In this document: positions 1 through 5,253 of the stretch, piece by piece
Position numbering within the stretch: position 1 is the stretch's first letter
Layout: each line of letters begins with the position of its first letter
From: Verrucomicrobiaceae bacterium
GTDB taxonomy: Bacteria > Verrucomicrobiota > Verrucomicrobiia > Verrucomicrobiales > Akkermansiaceae
Assembly: GCA_027483005.1 (NCBI GenBank)
Contig: JAIXVN010000297.1
Span: forward strand, 1 to 6,226
Direction of reading: 5' to 3'
Length of the DNA: 6,226 nucleotides
Notes under the pieces: generated by a model
Told to the model about the DNA's origin: nothing
The model's database searches: none
The model's input: only the letters and a program-made list of their open reading frames with translations
Made by a program: the position numbers and the translations under genes

Positions 1-32
1 GCCTTCATCACGGAGGACTGAATTCGCGTTCC

Positions 33-96
33 GGAGTCGCGACATTCCTGTCGCGACAAACTCCGGTTCTTGTTGCGACAGGAATGTCGCAACTCC
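33..96. repeat. REP/BIME-like double-hairpin inverted repeat
   Basis: Two 27-base arms (33-59 and 70-96) are inverted copies matching at 25 of 27 positions, separated by 10 bases. Each arm is itself a perfect hairpin. Bases 36-44 pair with 49-57 (9 bp, loop TTCC), and 72-80 pair with 85-93 (9 bp, loop GGAA). The loops are complementary, so the DNA or RNA can fold as two small hairpins or as one long one. The left unit begins GGAG and the right unit ends CTCC, mirroring the layout of REP pairs (BIMEs), in which a short conserved tetranucleotide sits at the foot of each palindrome. Such elements are mobilised by RAYT (TnpA-REP) transposases, but none is present in this window. Assigning it to a REP family is inference. 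The structure itself is read directly from the sequence. Confidence 0.8.
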
Positions 97-232
97 ATTG
101 GATGCACACCCGCCCACAATCGACTTGGATTCCCGTCATCATGGCCCCAGACTTTGCTAATGACTGAGGAAATCCATCTTCGGACGTTCTGTATTGCCTT
201 TGCCCGCTTTTTACCGACTGTTTGGCGAGTCG

Positions 233-255
233 CGACGAAAATGGCTTTTCGTGCG
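233..255. repeat. Hairpin upstream of the orphan membrane gene
   Basis: ACGAAAA (235-241) and TTTTCGT (246-252) form a perfect 7-bp stem with a TGGC loop. Two further C-G pairs (233/255 and 234/254) are possible across a single bulged G at 253. The hairpin lies about 35 bases before the ATG at 291. It overlaps the 10-mer GAGTCGCGAC (227-236), which also occurs in the left arm of the repeat at 33-96. It could be a leader structure, a diverged relative of the REP-like unit, or chance. No run of T follows, so it is not a classical terminator. Confidence 0.4.
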
Positions 256-290
256 GCAATGCTGTTAAGCTGATAACTGGAATAATCGAA

Positions 291-821
291 ATGCGACGAA
301 AGCTAATCAAATTTCTTCTCGGGGCCTCAGTGGCATTCACGATCATCACGATTGTTTATCTCGCTTTGTTTGACGGATTCAAGGATGTCACCGCTGGGCG
401 GACTCATCGCGAAGCATATGATCTGTTTGCCGATACAGAAGGGATCTACGAAGTTCGAGTTTATCTGATCATGGGTGAGGGCAAGTCGGATGGCAGTTTT
501 CCTATCCGTCCGTATGGAACTGAGGAGCCAACTTATGGTTCGGTTGCACTCACCGGAAAGGAGCTTAAAGGCTTTCTGGACGTCTGGGAGTATCAGGAAG
601 TTTCATGGGGACGACAATCCATGTGTCACGGACCTGTTTACGGGTTCCGGCTTTTTCGCAGAGGTAAGCTCACCCGGGAGACGTCGATTTGCTGGTCGTG
701 CAGCAATTTCTACGTGACTCCATACCCTGGAATCTCGACATGGTATGGATTCAACGCAGATTCGAAGCAAGCTAAAGAACTACTCGCCTTTTGCGACAAG
801 CTTCTGCCATACAAAAGGTGA
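291..821 (+). CDS. Small membrane-anchored protein of unknown function
   Basis: This encodes 176 residues that I do not recognise. An N-terminal basic stretch (MRRK) precedes a hydrophobic segment at about residues 7-27, which suggests an uncleaved membrane anchor or signal with the rest outside the cytoplasm. The soluble part is rich in aromatic residues and carries a Cys-His pair (C112, H113) and a C-W-S-C motif (C134, C137). C168 lies near the end. These could form a metal site or disulfides. I chose the ATG at 291 because the membrane segment follows at once. A TTG at 222 in the same frame would add 23 unconvincing residues. The ribosome binding site is weak (TGGA at 278-281). Base composition differs from its neighbours: a sampled 60-base line (421-480) is 45% G+C, against 68% in 3421-3480 of the large lipoprotein gene. 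This suggests acquired or fast-evolving accessory DNA. It is convergent with the sigma factor gene. Confidence 0.78.
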   Translation: MRRKLIKFLLGASVAFTIITIVYLALFDGFKDVTAGRTHREAYDLFADTEGIYEVRVYLIMGEGKSDGSFPIRPYGTEEPTYGSVALTGKELKGFLDVWEYQEVSWGRQSMCHGPVYGFRLFRRGKLTRETSICWSCSNFYVTPYPGISTWYGFNADSKQAKELLAFCDKLLPYKR

Positions 822-980
822 TGGTATCCAAGTTTTTCCGTGCAGTCGGGTGATCTGACCGCTCGTCATTATCTTCCACGCCGTGCTTTCCTTCTCAGCG
901 ATTACGAATGAAAAAAGCCTTCCCGTTGATTGAGCAACCAGGAGGCAACAAGTTGGCGTTCACGAGAGCGACGCCTCCAC
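822..980. other. Convergent intergenic region
   Basis: This separates the membrane protein gene (plus strand, ending at 821) from the sigma factor gene (minus strand, ending at 981). It contains the minus-strand terminator at 911-946. No clear terminator for the plus-strand gene is visible, because the same hairpin has no T run on its plus-strand 3' side. A 46-codon reading frame starts with ATG at 908 but runs antisense into the end of the sigma gene and is not supported as a gene. Confidence 0.5.
911..946 (-). terminator. Rho-independent terminator of the sigma factor gene
   Basis: Read on the minus strand, bases 946-935 pair with 928-917: nine Watson-Crick pairs, one G-T pair and two mismatches over 12 positions, closing a 6-base loop (CTCAAT). 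Six T residues (complement of A911-916) follow immediately. The stem begins 34 bases after the sigma factor stop codon, the expected place for the end of that transcript. Confidence 0.65.
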
Positions 981-1619
981 TCACTCTTGAAGATACCCGC
1001 TCAGTGCCTCCCTCAGCGACGTGCGTGCGCGGAACAGCAGGCTCTTGATGGCTGGGACGGAGAGATTGAGGACCACGGCGATTTCCTCGTAGGGCATCTG
1101 CTCGTAGCGGCGCAGCACCACGGCCACCCGCTGGGCCTCGGGGAGCGAGGCGATGGCTTGATCCACTGCCGCTTGCAGCTCACCCTGGAGCAGGGCGGTG
1201 TCGGGTTCGTGTTCGCTGGCGGCGGCGACGTGGAGATTGGCGGAGTCCTCGCGCTCCTCCACGGAGACCTCCTTCTTGCGGCTGCGGCGGCGGCTTTCGT
1301 TGAAGACGAGGTTGCGCGCGATGGTGAAGAGATAGGTGGTGAACTTGGCCTCGGGCCGGTAGTTTTTCGCGTGCTTCCAGAGTCGGATGAAGACCTGCTG
1401 GGCGATGTCCTCGGCCTCGGTCGGATCGCCGAGCATTTTCGCCACCAGGCCGATCACGGCGTTCTGGTGGCGTTCGACCAGCTCCCGGAATGCCTGATGA
1501 TCGCCCTTTCCGGCACGCGCCATCAGCACCGCATCGAGGGAGTCCTCGTGGGGCACAGGGGTGGGGTCCGCTTCGGCCATGGCCATCTGGGGTCGGGTGG
1601 CGATTCCGGCACGTGTCAT
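981..1619 (-). CDS. ECF-type RNA polymerase sigma-70 factor
   Basis: The product (212 residues) directs RNA polymerase to a specific promoter set. Region 2 spans about residues 42-110 (starts AFRELVERHQNAV; includes DPTEAEDIAQQVFIRLW and the -10-recognition part FTTYLFTIARN). A basic linker (RRRSRKK) and an acidic, variable linker follow. Region 4 spans about 152-205, with LPEAQRVAVVLRRYEQMPYE and the helix-turn-helix LNLSVPAIKSLLFRA. There is no region 3 and no C-terminal extension, as expected for the ECF class. Some 38 N-terminal residues precede region 2. I chose the ATG at 1619 because GGAG lies three bases upstream (1626-1623). The ATGs at 1586 and 1580 lack such a site. The open frame continues further upstream, but that part is antiphase to the PhnA-like gene. 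The gene starts 43 bp after the PhnA-like stop, so co-transcription is likely. No anti-sigma gene is adjacent, so the signal that controls it is unknown. Confidence 0.94.
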   Translation of the reverse strand: MTRAGIATRPQMAMAEADPTPVPHEDSLDAVLMARAGKGDHQAFRELVERHQNAVIGLVAKMLGDPTEAEDIAQQVFIRLWKHAKNYRPEAKFTTYLFTIARNLVFNESRRRSRKKEVSVEEREDSANLHVAAASEHEPDTALLQGELQAAVDQAIASLPEAQRVAVVLRRYEQMPYEEIAVVLNLSVPAIKSLLFRARTSLREALSGYLQE

Positions 1620-1662
1620 GATCTCCGGAGTTGAACCCGGCAAGTGCGGGAAAGTTTCGGGA

Positions 1663-2070
1663 TCAGGGAAGCAGTGGCGCGGAATCGGCCCAGGCCTGGA
1701 CTTCCGGATCGAGAAAAACGCCGTCGAGCACCTCGCGGGCCCAGTCCTCTTTGAGGGCCAGCACGCCCAACATCCGCCACGAGACCACCTGAATGGCCGG
1801 GAGTTCCGCCCAGACGGTTTCCGCCAGGCAGCGCCATTCCTGGCCGGAGAGGGACTTGGGGCGTTCCAGCGCGGCATGGCAGACCTCGGAAAGGAGGAGG
1901 GTGCGATCAAGTTCGGGTTCGGCCTGGACCGGCGGAATCTCATAGGCACGGAGGGGGACTCCCGAGACTCCGGTGAGTTCGCATTTCGATTTCGCCCGTC
2001 TGGCGAGATCCTTGCCGAGCGACTGGAGAGCGGCGCTGCGCGCCTGGTGGGTATCGTATCCCTTTGCCAT
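1663..2070 (-). CDS. PhnA-like protein, N-terminal domain only
   Basis: The product has 135 residues. The body resembles the N-terminal domain of the longer PhnA proteins of proteobacteria. Recognisable blocks are KCELTG at about 29-34, AYEIPP at 42-47, LLLSEVCH at 58-65, EWRCLAETVW at 78-87, PAIQVVSWRML at 91-101, and EDWAREVLDGVFLDPEVQAWA near the end. In the relatives I recall, the zinc knuckles read CELC and C-x-x-C. Here Thr33 replaces the second Cys, and only C64 (next to H65) and C81 remain, so classical zinc binding is doubtful. The C-terminal SH3-like PhnA domain is absent and the protein simply ends, so the single-domain form may be normal in this lineage. The PhnA name comes from the phosphonate locus, and no phosphonate enzyme function is implied. 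The ATG at 2070 precedes a basic helix. No strong ribosome binding site is visible. It lies upstream of the sigma factor gene, probably in one transcript. Confidence 0.83.
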   Translation of the reverse strand: MAKGYDTHQARSAALQSLGKDLARRAKSKCELTGVSGVPLRAYEIPPVQAEPELDRTLLLSEVCHAALERPKSLSGQEWRCLAETVWAELPAIQVVSWRMLGVLALKEDWAREVLDGVFLDPEVQAWADSAPLLP

Positions 2071-2202
2071 GAGGCCGACAGTCTAGCGGGTTCGTGGTGG
2101 CTGGAAATGAGGATTCTCGGGAAATGCGGACCTCCGGGCCAGTTTCTCGGGTTTCCATTGTTCTTGCCGGAATGGCAGGGGCGCTGCTACCACGGAGCAT
2201 CC
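2071..2202. promoter_or_regulatory. Divergent intergenic region with direct repeats
   Basis: This 132-bp space separates the divergent PhnA-like and large lipoprotein genes and must carry promoters for both units. It contains an 11-bp direct repeat, GGAAATG-A/C-GGA, at 2103-2113 and 2120-2130 (10 of 11 identical, 17 bp apart). TTCTCGGG also occurs twice (2114-2121 and 2144-2151, 30 bp apart). These could be operator half-sites. I could not defend specific -35/-10 boxes on either strand. Confidence 0.4.
2194..2197 (+). promoter_or_regulatory. Ribosome binding site of the large lipoprotein gene
   Basis: GGAG lies five bases before the ATG at 2203. It decides the start of a frame that is open far upstream (to 1561), where the reading is only antisense to the PhnA-like and sigma genes. 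The signal peptide directly after this ATG agrees. Confidence 0.7.
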
Positions 2203-4512
2203 ATGAAGCTCCGTCCCCTATGGTTCGTCATTCCGGCCATCACCCTGATCTCCGGTTCCTGTGAGAAGAAGCCACCGGCAAGCACGGAGTCCGCTTCGAC
2301 TCCTGCAGCCGAGCCCGTCAAATCTCCTGTCATCCCGGCTCCTGCCGCAGAGCCTGTGGCTCCGGTCGTTCCGGCGCTGAGCCTGGAGGAGCGGGCGGCG
2401 AAGTTCGGCATCGTCAAGCACCTGCCCAAGGATACCGAAAGCTTTCTCTCCGTTTACAATGGCAATGGCATGTCCAAACGCTTCAAGGGCACCAAGGTCT
2501 GGGAGCTGATCGAGGGTGTCAGCGGCATCGCCGAAGCGGAGGGCGCTGAAGTCGGCGAGCCAATCGGGGAGGAGAAACCCGCTGGTGAGAAACCCGCCGA
2601 TGGACCCGCCAAGGACGCGGCCGAAGCGCCGGAAGAAGCCTCTGGCATGAGCTCGATCCTGGGCCAGGAGGTGTTCCTGGCCACCGGCAAGGGAACCAGT
2701 GCCCAGACCGGCAACCTCCTGACCGTCAGCCATCGTGCCAACTATTTCCAGATCAAGTTGCTGACCAAGGCCTTGCTGGCGGCGGTCGAATCCAAGAAGA
2801 CGGATGAAATGGAGGAGCGGGTTTCTGACGTGCAATCGCGGTCGTTCATCGAAGTCGCCAAGGATCCGCAATCGGGCATGGGCCTGCTTGAAAAGATGCA
2901 GATGCCGCCGGTTTACGTGGGCTTCAAGACCTTGCCTGAAAGCCGTGAGCAGGTCGCCCAGCAGGTCGCCTCCACCGTCGAGTACCTCGGCGGAGCCGAA
3001 GACATGGTCGAGCCCGTCGATTTCGAGCGGGCCGGTGCCAAGTTCTCGGGCTACCGCCTGCTCGGAAAGGTGATCTCGAAGTCGATCGGCGAGAATCGTG
3101 AGGAAATGGACGAGCAGCTCGGTGCGGAAACCGCTGACCAACTGCTTGCCGCCCTTGCCAAGAAGGACCTCGTCGTCGTCAGCGGCACGCTCGGGGATTA
3201 CGTGATCCTTTTCATCGGCACCACGCCTGAGGACTTCCAACTGGTGGCGGATGCCAAGGACTCGCTTGCCGCGACCGACGCCCTCTCGTTCGCCGATGCC
3301 TATGGCTCCAAGGAACTGGCCGCGCTGGTTTACGGCTCGGACACCATGATGGACACCCTGAACTCCGCTGCGGGAGGGATCGGCGATTTCGCCTCCGGCC
3401 TGCGCGACGGCCTCGCTGGAAATGATGCGCTCGGCGACACCCGCGACATCGAGTCGCTGCTCCAGCTCGTCGGCGAGCGCGAGCAGGCTCTCTCAAAGCT
3501 GGCCACTTCGGAAACCTACGGCATGGTTGCTTTCTTCGAGCAGGGCTTGAAGATCGAATCCTTTGGCGGCTCCGACATGGGATCGCTCGATTGGAAATCC
3601 CCATCCACCCTCGCCGGCCTCGGCAAGCCGGACGACGTGGTGCTCTTCGCCAACTTCACCCCCGATGCGACCTATGATGCCAAGCTCAAGTCCTACATGG
3701 AGTCACTCGTCGAGACCGCCTACGCGGTGACCAAGAAAGTCGCCGAGTCGCCGATTGCCGGGGAGGAGATGGACCAGTTCAAGGACGGGCTGAAGATGTT
3801 CGACACCAAGTTCCGTGGCGACGCCCTGATGCTGCTCGATGCCCTGCGCGGGGATTTCTCCGCCGGACTCGGACAGGAGTCCGCACTCGTGGTGGACCTC
3901 AAGGGAACGGTGCCCGCCATCCCCGGCATTCCTCCGGCTCTCGTGGATAAGGGCAAGTTCATCCGCGCCTCCTGGATCAGCCCGGTGACGGACCGCAGCA
4001 AGCTTTCGACTTCGTGGGACAAGATGAACGAGGCGTCCACCCGGATCCTGAAGACCGTCAGCGGGATGGCCGGCCAGGAGATCCCGATGCAGAAGCCGAT
4101 GAGTTCCGAAAAGAACGGCTTCACCACCTGGTTCATCTCGATGCCCTTCTTCAACGACGACTTTGTCCCCTCGGTCACCGTGGGCGACAAGTGGTTCATC
4201 GCCTCCACCTCCAAGATCCAGGCTCTCGAGCTGGCCGATGCTGCGGGCAAGGAACCATCGAACCGCACCGGATTCTACCTCAACGTGAAACTGGATCCGC
4301 TCCGCAGATTCGGCAGCGAGTGGCTGAAGCTTGTGGATGAGAACGCCCCGGCGGTCTTCGCCGATCAGGAGGACAAGCTCGCGCAGTTCAAGGAGAAGAA
4401 AAGTGACATCGAGCAGGCCATCCTCGCGCTGGGCGACCTCGATTCGATCTCCGCCCACGTCCGTCGCGAAAGTGGCCGCGTCCGGGGCAGTGTTCATTTC
4501 AAAACCCACTGA
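2203..4512 (+). CDS. Large secreted lipoprotein of unknown function
   Basis: The product has 769 residues and I recognise no enzyme family. The N-terminus (MKLRPLWFVIPAITLISGSC) is a signal peptide ending in a lipoprotein-type Cys at residue 20. The lipobox is not ideal (Ser at -3 rather than Leu). A Pro/Ala/Glu-rich tether follows (about 21-60). The folded part begins near 61 (LSLEERAAKFGIVKHLPKDTESFLSVYNG). A charged low-complexity insertion (about 111-148, with an EEKPA/GEKPA repeat) interrupts it. The rest alternates short beta-like stretches (KDLVVVSGTLGDYVILFIGT, PDDVVLFANFTPDA, VTVGDKWFIASTS) with long amphipathic helices, and it ends RGSVHFKTH. The opening phrase and alternating pattern faintly recall DUF3352-type envelope proteins, but this is a weak guess. 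Glycine-rich stretches around 390-410 may be loops. It is the first gene of a probable three-gene operon, with trmO 12 bp downstream. Confidence 0.9.
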   Translation: MKLRPLWFVIPAITLISGSCEKKPPASTESASTPAAEPVKSPVIPAPAAEPVAPVVPALSLEERAAKFGIVKHLPKDTESFLSVYNGNGMSKRFKGTKVWELIEGVSGIAEAEGAEVGEPIGEEKPAGEKPADGPAKDAAEAPEEASGMSSILGQEVFLATGKGTSAQTGNLLTVSHRANYFQIKLLTKALLAAVESKKTDEMEERVSDVQSRSFIEVAKDPQSGMGLLEKMQMPPVYVGFKTLPESREQVAQQVASTVEYLGGAEDMVEPVDFERAGAKFSGYRLLGKVISKSIGENREEMDEQLGAETADQLLAALAKKDLVVVSGTLGDYVILFIGTTPEDFQLVADAKDSLAATDALSFADAYGSKELAALVYGSDTMMDTLNSAAGGIGDFASGLRDGLAGNDALGDTRDIESLLQLVGEREQALSKLATSETYGMVAFFEQGLKIESFGGSDMGSLDWKSPSTLAGLGKPDDVVLFANFTPDATYDAKLKSYMESLVETAYAVTKKVAESPIAGEEMDQFKDGLKMFDTKFRGDALMLLDALRGDFSAGLGQESALVVDLKGTVPAIPGIPPALVDKGKFIRASWISPVTDRSKLSTSWDKMNEASTRILKTVSGMAGQEIPMQKPMSSEKNGFTTWFISMPFFNDDFVPSVTVGDKWFIASTSKIQALELADAAGKEPSNRTGFYLNVKLDPLRRFGSEWLKLVDENAPAVFADQEDKLAQFKEKKSDIEQAILALGDLDSISAHVRRESGRVRGSVHFKTH
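2569..2598 (+). repeat. 15-bp tandem duplication within the lipoprotein gene
   Basis: Two adjacent 15-bp units (2569-2583 and 2584-2598) match at 12 of 15 positions, and both contain GAGAAACCCGC. They encode EEKPA and GEKPA (residues 123-132) within the charged insertion. The period is a multiple of three, so length changes here would keep the frame. Confidence 0.6.
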
Positions 4513-4513
4513 G

Positions 4514-4531
4514 TTTCCCACGGCGTGGAAA
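4514..4531 (+). promoter_or_regulatory. Hairpin enclosing the trmO start codon
   Basis: TTTCCCAC (4514-4521) can pair with GTGGAAA (4525-4531) with one bulged C, leaving a GGC loop. The GTG start of trmO (4525-4527) pairs with CAC (4519-4521). The hairpin begins two bases after the TGA of the upstream lipoprotein gene. No good Shine-Dalgarno site is present. A ribosome terminating at 4512 would cover and open this structure, so trmO translation is probably coupled to that of the lipoprotein. The pairing is seen; the coupling is inferred. Confidence 0.45.
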
Positions 4532-5229
4532 TTGTTCCGATCGGCACCGTCAGGACTTGTTTCGGTGACAAGTTCGCGGTGCCGCGCCAACCCTCGCTCT
4601 GCGCCAGTTCGTGGGGGGAGCTGACGTTTCACGAGGGCTTCCGGGATCCCGCCATGGTCCGGGAGCTGGCGGATTTTTCGCACCTCTGGCTGATCTTCGG
4701 CTTTCACGCCACGGCCGACAAGGGCTGGACCCCCACGGTCCGGCCGCCTCGTCTCGGCGGCAACAAACGGGTTGGAGTCTTCGCCACGCGCTCGACTTTC
4801 CGCCCGAACGGACTCGGCCTCTCGCTGGTCGCGCTGGAGGGGATCGAGATGCACCCGGACGGCCCGCGCCTGAAACTCGGGCGGCTCGATCTGATCAACG
4901 GCACGCCGGTTTACGACATCAAGCCCTACCTGCCCTTCACCGACGCACTTCCCGAGGCCCACGCCGGCTTTGCGGAGACCGCCCCTCCCAGCGTCCCGGT
5001 CCGGGTGGCGGATGAGGCCAGGCAGGAGTTTGATTCGCTGCCCGCCCGTGCAAGGGCCCTGATTCAGGAATGCCTCGCCCAGGACCCCCGGCCCGCCGTG
5101 CAGTCGGAGCGCACGGAAAAGCAGTTCGGCGCCAGGCTCTGCGGCTGCGAGGTCCGCTTTCGCTTCGATGCCGATGGCTGCCAGATCGTCTCGATTTCAA
5201 CGGCCGACGGTTCCGGGTTGAATTGTTAA
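4525..5229 (+). CDS. trmO: tRNA (t6A37) N6-methyltransferase TrmO
   Basis: TrmO (also TsaA/YaeB) uses S-adenosylmethionine to methylate N6-threonylcarbamoyladenosine at position 37 of certain tRNAs, giving m6t6A and tuning decoding of ACY codons. The product is 234 residues, the same size as the E. coli enzyme (about 235), and very similar to it throughout. The N-terminal beta-barrel SAM-binding domain (about 1-145) shows KFAVPRQP (16-23), FSHLWLIFGFH (51-61), RPPRLGGNKRVGVFATRSTF (73-92, conserved core), RPNGLGLSLV (93-102) and LDLINGTPVYDIKPYLPF (121-138). The C-terminal domain (about 158-225) shows CLAQDPRPAVQ (183-193). The start must be the GTG at 4525: the upstream gene's TGA lies in the same frame five codons earlier, and no other start fits. 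Seven cysteines, including L-C-G-C near 205-208, are more than in the E. coli protein. It sits between two lipoprotein genes in one apparent operon. Confidence 0.97.
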   Translation: MEIVPIGTVRTCFGDKFAVPRQPSLCASSWGELTFHEGFRDPAMVRELADFSHLWLIFGFHATADKGWTPTVRPPRLGGNKRVGVFATRSTFRPNGLGLSLVALEGIEMHPDGPRLKLGRLDLINGTPVYDIKPYLPFTDALPEAHAGFAETAPPSVPVRVADEARQEFDSLPARARALIQECLAQDPRPAVQSERTEKQFGARLCGCEVRFRFDADGCQIVSISTADGSGLNC

Positions 5230-5246
5230 GTGAAGTTTACTACTCT
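5218..5246 (+). promoter_or_regulatory. Possible internal promoter before the ankyrin gene
   Basis: TTGAAT (5218-5223) and TACTCT (5241-5246) are spaced by 17 bp in a locally AT-rich patch. The -35 box matches TTGACA at four of six positions and the -10 box matches TATAAT at three of six. A start site about seven bases after the -10 would fall almost on the ATG at 5254, giving a leaderless transcript. This fits the absence of a Shine-Dalgarno site. The boxes are weak and this may be chance. Confidence 0.2.
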
Positions 5247-5253
5247 CCCACCC

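Larger units (their letters stand above)
1..290. other. Left-edge intergenic region with palindromic repeats
   Basis: No convincing gene is seen here. The stretch holds the double hairpin at 33-96 and a second, smaller hairpin at about 233-255. The open frames crossing it on either strand are short, read through the palindromes and show no recognisable protein pattern. I looked for -35/-10 boxes upstream of the gene at 291 and found none that I would defend. The first 21 bases read in frame 1 as six codons and a TGA, which could be the tail of a gene ending just inside the window, but this is too short to call. Confidence 0.6.

Noticed and set aside
1..21. Possible tail of a plus-strand gene (six codons then TGA)
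   Set aside because: Too short to support, and any random sequence offers such a reading; it needs sequence to the left of the window.
222..290. TTG start extending the membrane protein by 23 residues
   Set aside because: The added residues look non-coding, overlap a hairpin, and would place the membrane anchor away from the N-terminus. The ATG at 291 gives a normal anchor.
908..1050. Small plus-strand frame starting MKKAFPLIEQPGG
   Set aside because: It has no ribosome binding site, overlaps the sigma terminator and runs antisense to the 3' end of the sigma gene; a shadow reading.
1620..1949. N-terminal extension of the sigma factor
   Set aside because: The Arg/Pro/Ser-rich reading lies over the PhnA-like gene in another frame. 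The ATG at 1619 has GGAG upstream and gives a normal ECF length.
1561..2202. Upstream extension of the large lipoprotein frame
   Set aside because: This part is antisense to the PhnA-like and sigma genes and lacks any protein-like pattern. The ATG at 2203 has a ribosome binding site and a signal peptide.
2218..3240. Long minus-strand open frame opposite the lipoprotein gene
   Set aside because: This is typical of antisense reading in GC-rich coding DNA: Arg/Leu/Gly/Asp-rich, no domain pattern, and no start signal.
4510..4527. Programmed TGA readthrough fusing the lipoprotein to TrmO
   Set aside because: The frames match, but a secreted lipoprotein joined to a cytoplasmic tRNA enzyme makes no sense. 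Simple coupling explains the layout.
3703..4962. Long minus-strand frame across the lipoprotein-trmO junction
   Set aside because: It is antisense to two well-supported genes, including the strongly conserved TrmO, so it is a shadow.
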